Shown one piece after another: positions 45,519 to 57,811 of a DNA stretch of 64,000 nucleotides (positions are counted from its first letter, which is position 1; every line of letters starts with the position of its first letter). The position numbers and the translations under genes were made by a program. The notes under the pieces were generated by a model. The model ran no database searches and had not been told where the DNA came from. It worked only from the letters and a program-made list of their open reading frames with translations. The stretch is from Kappaphycus alvarezii. Its lineage: Eukaryota; Rhodophyta; Florideophyceae; Gigartinales; Solieriaceae. The stretch lies in the NCBI GenBank assembly GCA_002205965.3, contig NADL03000750.1:186001-250000 (forward strand). The letters run 5' to 3'.

Positions 45519-46547
45519 TCAGCTGGCGCCGCGGGAGCTTGATTGACCTTCAACCTTTTCCTTCGCCTCTCTCCTCCTTTTAGTCCTAGTATCCCCTCTT
45601 CGGTGGTGTGAGCGTTTGCTGAAAACTTTATCAAGGAGCAAGACGCGCCTTACCTCGCAGACTGTGTGGAATTCGGAGGTATGCCCCACGCAATCCTTCA
45701 GAGCGTAGACAGTGAACGTCAAAGAGAATTCTTCAGCCGGGTCGATTATTCGAGGACTGGTCGTTTTGATTGTATCGCAGTGGTTAACACCGTGCGAACC
45801 AATGAGAGTGGCGAGGTAAACACCGGGCGGCAGACTTAGGACGGACTCGAGCGGGGGGTTCAGGGGAAGGCAGCTCCGGAGCACGAGGCCACGTGGTGTG
45901 AGAAGCTTCTGGGCGTCCCTCAGGACTCGAATGCGGCTGCCCTGGGTGAGGTCACTCCGGGTACGTGCGGCCATTCCACGGAAGACGGAAACCCAGTGAA
46001 GGGCCTGGATAGGCTCGCCGTGTTCAGCTAGGGCGTTACCAAGAGACGCACAAATGCAGCCGTCTGTGTTGTCTTTGAATTGAACCGGATAGAGAGGGAG
46101 ATAGCGGTGCTGAGTTGGGTCCGAACAGGGGCCTCTAGAACGCGTGAACGAGAGTTGGAGCTTCCGATCTGGGTACTTTTGACACCACCGATGTATGTTG
46201 TCAATGGTCTGCAGTCAGTCTTGTCGCCGCAGGAGAAGTCGATCTGCATCCACGGCCAGATCGTTTTCTCCAGGGAAGCCATCAAACTCCATGGTGTGTA
46301 GAAGCACCGTGTGCTCTTTGCAGGTGTCGTCTTCGATGGCGCGGTAAACGTTGGCACCACTGTACCAATAAACCGAACGTACGCACCAGGCGGAGAATGG
46401 CACAGCCGAATAAGTTTCAGGGTCTTGCAAGGACTCAGTGAGGCCTAACCAGTACGCTTCGATCTTTGTTAACTCCCGACCCGCATAATGGGGCACGAAA
46501 TCGGTGATATGACGACCGAGGAGCGCCGTGTGCATTTCCTCGTTCAT
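45519..46547 (-). pseudogene. Putative papain-fold cysteine peptidase ORF, antisense to and downstream of E4, one in-frame TGA
   Basis: One minus-strand frame is open for 343 codons apart from a single TGA at 46215-46217. After the stop come features in the order expected of a papain-like cysteine peptidase: Gln156 in YPVQFKDN (possible oxyanion hole), DGCICASLGNAL with Cys164/Cys166 (nucleophile), GSHGVNHCDTI with His252/His256, then RIIDPAEEF with Asp269. These triad assignments are inferred. The C-terminus is basic (RRKRR-type runs), suggesting nucleic-acid binding or nuclear entry. The N-terminal 110 codons are unrecognised. It lies 260 bp beyond the E4 integrase on the opposite strand, so it may be a transposon accessory gene or a neighbouring host gene. 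Cysteine peptidases are known passengers in some eukaryotic transposons. An earlier exon is possible because the frame is open 13 codons above the ATG. Confidence 0.4.
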
Positions 46548-46599
46548 CGTGATGGGACGGGCAAATCCAGTACGGTAAAAGGCGTACTAGAGGGGGCTT

Positions 46600-47640
46600 G
46601 TGTTGTGGTAGACTATTATTTGGATATATTAGCGGCCTCGAAGCCCTAAAAATTCGTGGCGAGGCCATACTCCGGCATCAAGACGAAGGAATCGGGCTGC
46701 TTTTGTGGCGATGGACTTACGGGGGTCCCTTCCCCCTGTACTCAAGCTCGCCCTCTTGTTGGTGCGGGCCATGGTCGAACGGGAGTCAAGATCGGGACGG
46801 AGGCAAGGGAATCAACGATAAGGAAAGGGAAGCCAAATGCGACGGGAGGATTATGGTAAGGGTGAAGAGTGTTTGCAACGACACGCCCAATAGAGCCCGC
46901 CCCGAGTATACCAGCTGATTTGCAGCACGTTGGCACTTTTGAAAGGACAGGTGGAGAAGGTGGAGGGCGTGCCGCAGTGGCTGAGGAAGTGGCAGGTTGG
47001 CGTTGGTTGGGGTGGAGGTGAACGTGGCAAGCAGGGAGGGCGGTGCAGTTGTGGTGTGGTTAAGGAGGTACACTTGCCTATTTGTACGCCCGTGTCGCAC
47101 TTTTGAGTGCGGGGGCATGTGGACTGTATCTCCCGGGAGATACAACAGTACAGTAGGGGGAGATATAGTACAGTATCTCACTCGTCCAATGTAGTGTTAG
47201 GTACTGTATTCCACCACCCGGCACAGTACTGTACAGTATATATGTACAGTATATATGTACAGTACATACTGTACTGTGTCGAGGGTGCACGGAAAAGCGA
47301 TATTTTAAATTTTTGTTGGAAAAAACACACCACGCAGGCAACTCACCGGTACAGTACAGTCCCCCCTACGATATAGTGCTACCCCCGTGCATGGGGCTTT
47401 TACACGCACTAATGGGAATCGGCACTATTCGGTACAGCTCGAGAGAGGATTTCAGGAATCACAACTTGACCCTTTTTCTTCGTGTTGCCTTGTTAAATGG
47501 CGCCAAGGACTCTAGCACGTTGCAGTCGTGCGCTCCTAGGCTCGTACCCCTCTTATAATACATGAAGTAAAGATGATTATATAGTAAAGTATTATAATAC
47601 AGTACTGTACATACATACGGGCGCACGGCACAACGGCCTG
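46600..47640. other. No supported gene; TACTGTAC-rich repeats
   Basis: Overlapping short openings only. 47118-47300 shares a block with 41467-41610 and is dense in TACAGTAC/TACTGTAC words. A further cluster lies at 47595-47615. Confidence 0.4.
47118..47289 (+). repeat. Repeat shared with the region upstream of E4
   Basis: GGTACT(G/T)TATTCCAC(C/T)ACCCGGCACAGTA and GTACTGTGTCGAGGGTGCACGGAAA match 41540-41613. This copy is longer because it contains extra TATATGTACAG units. It lacks the LTR end box found before E4 gag, so it is either a truncated LTR or a separate repeat. Confidence 0.65.
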
Positions 47641-47751
47641 AAAATCTGGCTACCCGGGCCGACTCGGTGCCCCATCGCGCAACCACACCCGCAAAGCTCT
47701 TTCAGCACCTGCGTGCGGCGGAATCATCCCGTCGCCATGCACCTTCCCACC

Positions 47752-47799
47752 CATCGCCATCGCCATCGCCATCGCCATCGCCATCGCCATCGCCATCGT
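47752..47799. repeat. Hexanucleotide microsatellite (CATCGC)8
   Basis: Eight near-perfect CATCGC units. Translated, they give SPSPSP, DGDGDG or AMAMAM depending on frame, which explains the long overlapping openings on both strands between 47650 and 48085. None of these is convincing as a gene. Confidence 0.9.
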
Positions 47800-48590
47800 C
47801 ATGTATGGTAGGCGCTGATCGGGCCAGCCACACTTTACTTTTACAGACCCGATGGTGCTGGTCCCGGGAGGCATTCCGTCTCTTAATTTCAAGCGTCCCA
47901 ACACACGTGTCCCTCTGGAAATTGCGCGTCACACCTCGCAAGCAGCTGACCTCTGGCTGGAAGGGGCTCATGGCTTGATCCTCCCTTGAGACCAAAACAT
48001 AAATAGTCTCCACCTTCCCTACTCTTGAAACGGTCGTGACGTTCGCTGCCTCACTTGAGACAGATCCGTTTACCTGCCGTTGCAAATGCGCCGAGCCGAA
48101 GAGAGTAGGCTAACGCAGTCAGTACAGGGAAAGCAATGCCATCATTACATGTGGCAGCTTTAGTGTGCAATAATATTGACTCGTCGATTCGGTAATCCGC
48201 AGGTCGAAAGTGTCGCTGAGATACACAAGTGCTGAATTGGTGCTCCCAAAATCCCCCCCGCTCGCATGGTTCGTGCAACTGTGCAAACTGGGGAGGCCCG
48301 ATTGTCGTTACGCAACTCAAACCTGCGATGAATGCAAACAACCATTGTTTCATACAGCAAAAAATGCATTGGTTCCAGTTTACGTTAGTTATTTCGTTGA
48401 GTGCTGCTGCATTTCCAATTGACCGCAAAGAGGGGCAGGCCACCCGTGCCACTCAATCCTCCCGTCTAGTCCACGGAAAAAGTGCCCGCCCCGAACGCAA
48501 GCATGCAACCCCAACCACACCCTTCCAACTTGGTCACAATCTTTTTGCAGACACAAGCACCCCACAGCCCGACCGCAGTTCCCGATTCTC
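47800..48590. other. No supported gene downstream of the oxidoreductase
   Basis: Openings of about 130 codons exist on both strands (48051-48452 minus, 48229-48612 plus) but lack recognisable motifs and overlap one another. This is probably the 3' flank of the DEP-oxidoreductase gene. Confidence 0.35.
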
Positions 48591-48595
48591 GCCGT

Positions 48596-50708
<2,113 letters not shown>

Positions 50709-50859
50709 TGTGTGAGGGAGGGTGCGTTGGAGTGAAGAATTGGGTGCGGCGGTGACGGATCGGAGGGGGGGAGAGGGGGCGCGTGGAATAAGTATCGGCG
50801 GTGAGGGGAAATGGTAGAGCAGGGAAACGAAGAAACTGTTTTTTTCTACGCTACACAAA

Positions 50860-51600
50860 TCGGGTACAGTACACTACTGAATAAGTGTCAATGCTACACG
50901 TCACCCCAACCTATACTGCATTACACTGTAATGAAAAGGGGCCCATACAAAAGGAATTTTCTTTCCTGGAATCAAGATCGTCCACGTGTACGATACGAGG
51001 CGACAATGCCCTCTTGAATTGCTGGTACTGTATTGGACTGTACACGTAGGATGAGGGACAATATGTGACGCATTCCTTACCGACGAATTGGAGTGTTGCT
51101 ACACACACAGTACAAGGATATCTACGTGAGGTATGGTTTCCTGGGGAATTTCCAAATGCGCTACCCCTGCTGTCCTACTCATTTCACGTTTCTCTCTACC
51201 TGTGCAGTACCGTGTGTCCATTCTACATTCTACCCCGACCACCGTTGTCCCCCGCGCACGCCGCATGTTGGGTTGCGCGTCAATCGCGCAACATGGACCG
51301 TGTGTTTTCTGCAGCATGTTGCAGAGGCCTGCAGTGTTTGGCTTGTACTAGTTCGACGCGTTTTGTGTGGATTACAATACCGTACTGGGGTGTCAATGGA
51401 CAGTACTGTACTGTACAATATGTTACAGTACGGTACAGCACATCACCGATGCAGAGCTGCCTGAACAAACCCTGCAATTGGCCAGTCTGTCTCACGACAA
51501 CGAGCCCTCCTAGTGATCGACCTCCACAAACGCCCGCAATCATGGGGGAATTTTTTGTGCTTATTTTAATACATGGATGATCTACTCGGTTACTGTATAT
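50860..51600. other. Intergenic DNA with TACTGTAC-type words, no supported gene
   Basis: Openings of 60-170 codons occur on both strands but overlap and look random. TACTGTAC/TACAGTAC words cluster at 50865-50880 and 51400-51440. Confidence 0.4.
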
Positions 51601-51624
51601 CCACGCTGCGAATGCGTTATGCGG

Positions 51625-51725
51625 TGAAATGCTTGTTTTCGTCAAGTCTGCTTCTCTCCGTTTTCGCGGCCAAGCGGAACCTACCTTCCCTTACCCCGGA
51701 CTCCGGCAGCCCTCTCGTCCTCTCA
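51625..51725 (-). repeat. Inverted LTR end next to E5
   Basis: On the minus strand this reads a GAGAGG...GGAGTCCGGGGTAAGGGA stretch, then GTAGGTTCCGCTTGGCCG, then AACAAGCATTTCA. It matches the LTR end at 57720-57811. It faces away from E5, and its inner arm (51667-51697) is complementary to 51740-51772. Confidence 0.75.
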
Positions 51726-51814
51726 TAGGGCCGGCCGGTCCAGGGTAAGGAAAGCTAGGTTCCGCTTGGCCGCACAAAAGGAGAAAAACACAATAAACGA
51801 AAACAACCATTTCA
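51726..51814 (+). repeat. E5 5' LTR end
   Basis: This contains GGTAAGGAAAGCTAGGTTCC and GCTTGGCCG and ends in CATTTCA, followed by TGGTACCG as the presumed primer site. The rest of the LTR to the left is replaced by the inverted copy. Confidence 0.65.
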
Positions 51815-52690
51815 TGGTACCGAATCCAATCTCAACTATGAACCTGAACGATTCCCTGAGACCCCACGTTTCCTTCAACGCTTCCCCTTCTTCCGTCGTC
51901 GCGCGCTTCCTTTTCGCGTACGAAAATGTAGTTGTGCGCGGGAAAAGAGACGAGGGAAAGCGCTCCACATCCTTTGACACCTCATGGGTGCGGCGTTTGA
52001 GCGTTACTACGAGGCTTGCGCGAGAGACGGGGCGTTGGTGGAGGAAGGGAAGGACTATTCGATCGTTAAGGCCAAGCTCATCGGGCAGTTTGGGAAGACC
52101 CCGAAGCCGCAAGAAGAATTGCAGAAGGCTATCAACGCTATGTTGCACCGAAAAGATCTAACGGTCTCCCTGGAGCAGTTGGACGCTCTATACTAGAGAG
52201 TTAGATTCAAAGATTCAGCCTCCTTCGGCCTGCTTCCGAAAACAGTGACAAAATATCAAGACATGGCGCATTTCGTGATGTTTAGACCCCTTACGGACTT
52301 CAAGGGGCTCAAAAGGCACTCAAGGACTTCGAAAGTGGAAAGAAGCCGTTCTACGGAGAAGAAAGTCAAGGAGCACCGTCGAGTGAAGCGCCGAAGGAGA
52401 TACTCCAAAGTTCGGATGTTCGTAGTTCTCAGCATCTGGAAAATAAGGTGGACAAGTTGGCCGACCAATTTGCTGAACTATCGTTGCTCGTGAAGAAGCA
52501 ATTCGACGGAACGACGCCGCCGGTGAAGACGGATGCGGATTATTTGTGCAGCTATTGCAACCAAAAGGGCCACGGAGCGATAAGGTGCCCACATAATCCG
52601 CATCGAGATACCCGCTGTACAATTTGTGGGAGGAGAGGACACTCGGAAGCAACATGGTGGTCCAAGGACCCTCGTGGTGATGATCAGTGA
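51814..52690 (+). pseudogene. E5 Gag with two zinc knuckles
   Basis: The start codon spans the LTR/primer junction. The capsid part reads SPSSVVARFLFAYENVVVRG, then after a frameshift near 51960 EGKDYSIVKAKLIGQFGK. The knuckles at about 52545-52665 read C-SY-C-NQKG-H-GAIR-C (intact) and C-TI-C-GRRG-H-SEAT-W (final Cys changed to Trp, TGG). Confidence 0.85.
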
Positions 52691-54013
52691 GGAGGAGTTG
52701 CTAGGGCCCGGTCTGAGTCTGGAGAAGAACTGAAAATGAAGAAGCAGAAGGACGATGACAAGGTCGCCGTAGTTCAGTAATCTCGCAAAAAGGACGTGGT
52801 TGCCGCCGCAAAGAAAAGTACAGACGTCCATGCCCTCCCGAAACAGCGGAGGGAAAACTTGATGGATCTTAACACCATCTTGAACAAGACCCCTGCTAAT
52901 CGTCCGCCAATGATGGCTCACGTCCCAAGGAAGAAAACTTAGAGAGGAAACCGCAAATCGAAGAAGAAATCCGGTGGACTTCAGAATCATGTAAGGAAGT
53001 ATAACGTGATCGCTGAACTGGATTCCGCTGCCACAGGAATGAATTTCGGCACCTATTGCGCGGGGATACCGAGAAGGCCAGAAAAATGTTAAGGAGATTG
53101 TTATCCAAGAGGCTACCGGTTACACAGGCGTTGATGGTCAACTCTTCAGGAGGTCCACGCCGACTCAAGGTGGTAGCCGTCAAGTTGTATAGAACGGAGA
53201 CTCATGCCCTTTTGCACACGGGTGCAGTTCCTAACCTAATCTCTTGGGACCTCTGCAAAAGGGTTGCCCTACCGCGACAGAAAACGATCGCTAGGTGACA
53301 GTAGCAGACGGAATTGTCGCCGAGGTTCTTTGTTGTCTCAAAGGAGTGCGGGTGTCTTATGGTCAACGGTTGTGCAAATTGAGTTACTTGTCGTCAACAA
53401 TGCACCCTTTGACGTTATTGTTGGAAGGCCTACTTTGGAAGCCCTCCAGACGCGAGTCGATTATGCACTCCAACACGTCACTTTGGTTATTGGAGAAGAA
53501 GAGGTTGTGTTGCCATTCGTCAACGAGCCGTCCAGGATCAATGGGGCCCAAACGGACAGTGAGGACTTCACGTCCCCCAAAGGTTCAGATGATGGGGAAT
53601 CTTTCCACCCTTTCTCTTCGTCTAGCGAAAGCGATGGTGGATCGGATACCGAACAAGATCTGGTCTTAGCCATCATTAACAAAGAACCATATGAGCCTGA
53701 TCTACCTCTCTTGACCAAGGCTGAAGTTAAGAAGAAGGTAAAAAGGTAGATTGGCCGCTCGGCTCTATTGGCCTCGAAGCTAGAACACCTCGAAGAGAAG
53801 AACCAGGAGTTGGCGAAAGCTCTCAAGGAAAAGGATGTCATAGCTTGTGACATTCACGATCTGGAGCCTGCTCATGTGCCGGTGGTACATTATTTCGAGT
53901 TGATGGACGAGAAAACGATACATACAAAGGCCCGCCGAATGCCGCCGAGGCATCACGAAGTAGTGAAGGAAGAAATGAAGGAATTATTGGAAGCTGGAAT
54001 CATTACGCCGTAA
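52690..54013 (+). pseudogene. E5 linker, protease and pol linker
   Basis: A Lys-rich linker leads to RKYNVIAELDSAATGMNFG near 53000. Frame 53056-53298 carries ALLHTGAVPNLISWDL, where the catalytic Asp of D-T-G is His. Frame 53264-53749 has APFDVIVGRPTLEAL and the acidic QTDSEDFTSP tail. Frame 53768-54013 is the pol linker: a coiled-coil-like Glu/Lys stretch, CDIHDLEPAHVPVVHYFEL, and the RT N-terminus LLEAGIITP. Confidence 0.8.
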
Positions 54014-54090
54014 AGGTCTGCCTGGTCCTTTCCGGTCGTCATAGCCACGAAGAAAGTCGGAAGGCCCGGTTTTGCGTCGATTAACGTAAG

Positions 54091-54726
54091 TTGAACAGGT
54101 TAATGAAGCGAGACCGCTCGCCGTTACCGAAAATAGGAGAAATCTTCGATGAGCTCTTTTGTGCAGAATTATTCACAACATTGTACCTTTACACAGGATA
54201 CTGGCAGGTTAGGATGTCTGAAACTTGCAAAGAAAAAACAACCTTTGTCTCTCGATATGAAACGTACAAGTTCGAGGTAATGCCGTTTGGACTCATGAAC
54301 GCTCCAGCGACGTTTCAAAGGATGATGGACGAGGTCCTTCGCGGGTTACCGTTCGCTATGGTTTATGTGGACTACGTTGTGATCTTTTCGAAGACGTTAG
54401 AGGAGCACATAGCTCATCGCAAGGTGGTGCTCTGGAAGATCAAAGAGTCGCACCTGAAGTTGAAGTTTACCAAGTGCAGCTTTGCTCAATCAAAAGTGAA
54501 TTTGCTTGTTCACATCGTTAATTCAAGTGGCGTAAAGGTGGATTCCGACAAGATCAAAGATATTGTGGAAGCTCCGGTGCCGGAAAACGTGACCGAACTC
54601 AGGAGTTTTATGGGGCTCACGGGGTACTACCGACTGTTCGTAATGGCGTTTGCCGACAGCTCAGCAGTGTTGCACGCTGCGACGTCGGTCAAGAAGGCTC
54701 TCGAATGGACTCTGGAGATGCAGTAG
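54091..54726 (+). pseudogene. E5 reverse transcriptase with both catalytic motifs lost
   Basis: A continuous 211-codon frame holds the RT core. Where the family has L-D-L-Y-S-G-Y-W it reads TLYLYTGYWQV, and where it has Y-V-D-D it reads VYVDYVVIFSK. Both are Asp-to-Tyr, explained by GAC-to-TAC changes. FEVMPFGLMNAPATFQRMMD and FMGLTGYYRLFV are intact. The polymerase cannot be active. Confidence 0.9.
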
Positions 54727-54734
54727 TCTTTGTA

Positions 54735-55200
54735 ATAATTGATCGGGAAACTGAGTACCCCTTCAGTACTGGAGTTTCCGGATTTCAATTCACCTTTCTT
54801 CATGGAAACAGACTTCTTTTCGGCTGCCTTTTGGTTTGTTCTCTCGCAAATGAAAGAAAAAGAGAAAATACATCCCATTCAGTTTGCTTTTCGAACGATG
54901 ACGGACCAGAAGCGCCGTTACTACACGAGCGAAAGGGATTCACTCGCCGTTTTTTTCGCTCTTGAGAAGACTCGAGTGTACCTTCTGTCTGACAAGCCCT
55001 TAGTTATCCATACGGATCATCAAGCCCTTCAGACCGCGTTCAAGGAGAAGGATATCCACGGGCGGTTGGCAAGGTGAATGGATTTGATGGCATAATACGA
55101 CTTCGAGATCAAGGATCGTCCAGGACTGGCGAATAGGGCTGCCGATTATCTCTCGCGAGGACCTAACAGGAAGGGAGAAAGAAGAAACGAGGAAAACATA
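54735..55200 (+). pseudogene. E5 RNase H
   Basis: Frame 54739-55077 contains LEFPDFNSPFFMETDFFS, IQFAFRTMTDQKRRYYTSE and LVIHTDHQALQTAF (catalytic Asp). A TGA ends the frame, and the R-P-x-x-A-N-R-A-A-D-Y-L-S-R segment follows in the same frame. Confidence 0.85.
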
Positions 55201-55209
55201 ACAGAAGGA

Positions 55210-56410
55210 TTGGTGGCGACAGTGGATTGGGCAGACCCAAAGTTGTACGGTTTGGAACCGCAGTTGATAGATGTAACACGGTTCCTAGCTGGAGAAATTG
55301 TTCAAGAATCAGACCTGAAAAAGGAAGTCACAGTCAGACGGAGTGCGAAGAGTTTCATGCTCTGGAACGACACACTCTTTCGTTGCGAGAAGGACGGACT
55401 CCGTCTGGTGTCTCCCATCAGTCAACGCTCGGAAACACTGTCCACCTTTCACGATGATATTGGCCACTGGGACGTCGTTTCTACAATAACGTTCGTAAGA
55501 GACCGATTCTGGTGGCCTGGGTTGTACCGTGATGTCACCGAGTATGTAAAAGTTTGTGATGGGTGTCAACATGCGAGAAGGTTGCCGACGTATCACTCGA
55601 GTTTGAGAGCTCCCGTTACTGGACTGCTTGAGACCTTCTCAATGGGCTTTGCTGAATCATTCAAGCCCTCGAAGAATGAAAAAAGGTCTATTCTGATCGC
55701 TGTGGAACATATGACAGGGTGGCCCATAGCATAGGCCACGACGGATTCTACGGCCGATACGATGAAGATTTTCATCGAGGAAGAGATAATATCACCGTTT
55801 GAACCTCCAAAGGGAATTGTCTCGGATAACGCGACTGCTTTTATGGTGGGATCGGTACAAGCGGACATGAAAGAGAAGGGAGTCGAGTGAAAGGCGGTGC
55901 TTGCTCACGCGCCAATTGAAAACGGTCGCGCCGAGCGGATGGTGGAAAATGTAAAGCACACGCTCAAAAGTTCGATCGCACGCAGTGGGACAGACTGGGC
56001 AGAAGACCTCCCCAAAGTCCTATATGGTTACCGGAGACGCGATTGAGGCGATGGTCTTTCCCCTTTTCTACATATGTATTGAATTAAACCGAGGATTCTG
56101 GCCAGTGATTCGGTAGTATTTCTCAGTGATGCCGGCCCCCATCATCGGCTTATCGACACCTTAGCCGGTTCTAAGATGCGAGCTTGCGTGACGGAGAAGA
56201 CTAGCTAGCCCCGCAAGACCAAAGGGAAAGTCAGGGAGTTCGAAGTTGGAGATGAACTGCTGGTAGCGCACGATGAGACCTTCAATAAGGTACGCAACTG
56301 GCCGACCTTCGACTCGTATTTCTATGGACCCTGCTGGGTAACTAAGGCGAGCTACCCTCGTTAAGAGTTAATTTTCTCCACCGGTCGCGTTACAAGGAAG
56401 GCAATTTAAG
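55210..56410 (+). pseudogene. E5 integrase
   Basis: Frame 55210-55734 carries the H2C2 zinc domain (FHDDIGHWDVV...FWWPGLYRDVTEYVKVCDGC) and the start of the core. The first catalytic Asp is Gly in FSMGFAESFKPS. After a TAG the core continues with GIVSDNATAFM (second Asp present) and IENGRAERMVENV (Glu present). The C-terminal SH3-like part includes EFEVGDELLVAHDETFNKVR. Confidence 0.85.
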
Positions 56411-56453
56411 CGCGCCGGATTTTGCCGTATCAGAAGAGATCGACCCTTTTTTT

Positions 56454-57400
56454 TCAACTAAGGAAGAGCAATAAAAGCGAGGGAACAAGAGAAGAAGAAC
56501 CGAGAATCGAGTAGATTGAAGAGATATGACAGATACGCCGGGAGAAGACCTGACGGGCTTGCATGACGTGCCGGCAAAAGTTGAAACGGGAAACGAAATC
56601 GTGAAACTCTTGACGGGAAGGGGTACGGGCGGCAAGCCGGCGGAAGAACTGTACGTCTTCTGGCCCGAGGGCACCATAAATGTTGATGCCGACCGGAATA
56701 AGCGGGATATCGGAGAAACCGCAAACTTCCCCGTAGTGTGAATTGTTCGGACCGTTCGACGAGGCCTTCCGCGGGGGCTCCGCACAGGGGCCCTGTTGGA
56801 CTCGGGACGGGACGAGAGGATGAGACACAGTAAAATCCAAAGCTAGATCGCGGTGGTCGAGGGCGAAAGCTCCTGGAATGCAAACGACAACACGAAGCGC
56901 CGGAGGTGAAGGAGCAGAGGTAGAGCTAGATGCAAGGGGGTGTTCGGGTAGAACGGTAATGCCAACATACTTGCAAAAGAGGTGCACAGCATTGCGGAGG
57001 ACATTGTATCTGCTGATCTGACCGTCTTCGTATTTATGAGTAAAAGCATGCTTAACATCGAGATCGAGTATCGGGGCCAACTCATTAGAGAGCCTTAAGC
57101 CGACAGACAGGACAGCGTTTGTTGCCAGGGAAGAGAGGCATTCCAGGACAGAGGGATACAGAAACAACCCATGATTGCGTGAAGGAGCATGTACCCCGAT
57201 GGGGGTGAGGGAGACAGGAGAACACATTGAGTTTCAAATGAGTTTGGGGCCGTCGAGAGGTTGCGACAGGAGAATAGGTTGGCGAAGAGTGGAGGATTTC
57301 GGACCTCCGGGCGTATACCGGCTGTTTTTCCGCACCTCAGTCGTTCGCCCGACGGAAGTTGAAAGGTTGAATGTCTTCGGAGGTTGAAAGTGGGCTGCAT
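56454..57400 (-). mobile_element. Fourth LINE fragment, C-terminal endonuclease region
   Basis: The 257-codon minus-strand frame aligns with the 16.2-17.1 kb ORF: RLSNELAPILDLDVKHAF, SRYNVLRNAVHLFCKYVGI, then IPGAFALDHRDLALDFTVSHP, then VGINIYGALGPEDVQFFRR. The endonuclease R-P-D equivalent reads R-V-V, so a catalytic Asp is lost. It is more diverged than the other three copies, so it is an older or different subfamily member. It lies tail to tail with E5, only about 45 bp away. Confidence 0.7.
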
Positions 57401-57599
57401 TAGACGGGAGAGAAGTCATAGGGTGGTAGTGAGCAAGGCGTGGAGAGTGGTGATGAGGGAGTCCTCTATGTTGGGGGGAAGCTGAGCTGGAGTCCGTTAT
57501 TATCTTGTGGCGCCCGTAGCCCACTTACAGGGGGGCGTGACGTGCGAGTTTTTTGTCACGCGACGGACAGATTCGCTAGTTGATTGACTCGTTGTACTT

Positions 57600-57811
57600 T
57601 TACATTATACAGCGGTACTGTACACTGTACGAGTGGGAAGTGGGCTCCTATAGTGTACAGTGGTACTGTACACTGCACGTGCACGTTTTGCGAATAGAAA
57701 TCCTGCACTGTCCACCTCTATAAGGGACTAGAGGTCTGCTGGAGTCTGGGGGAAGGGAAAGTAGGTTCCGCTTGGCCGAAGAAGGAAGAGCAGAAAGAAA
57801 CAAGCATTTCA
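57600..57811 (+). repeat. Isolated LTR end of the E4/E5 type
   Basis: A CTCTATAAGGG TATA-like box, GTAGGTTCCGCTTGGCCG and CAAGCATTTCA match the E5 LTR ends. The upstream part contains two GTACTGTACACTG units. No gag follows, so it is a solo or 3' LTR, or a leader remnant. Confidence 0.65.

Larger units (their letters stand above)
51814..56410 (+). mobile_element. Ty3/gypsy retrotransposon E5, full coding layout
   Basis: Gag, zinc knuckles, protease, RT, RNase H and integrase are all present on the plus strand in the gypsy order. The coding region is broken by frameshifts and about ten stops, and several catalytic residues are lost. It is the most complete gypsy copy here. No 3' LTR was recognised between 56410 and the LINE fragment that follows. 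Confidence 0.92.

Noticed and set aside
47650-48085. Overlapping ORFs over the CATCGC microsatellite
   Set aside because: Their length comes from the stop-free hexamer repeat, and no domain or start context supports either strand.
51625-51772. Inverted LTR ends as the terminal inverted repeats of a DNA transposon
   Set aside because: The same sequence occurs singly before E4 gag and at 57.8 kb, so it is an LTR end rather than a terminal inverted repeat.
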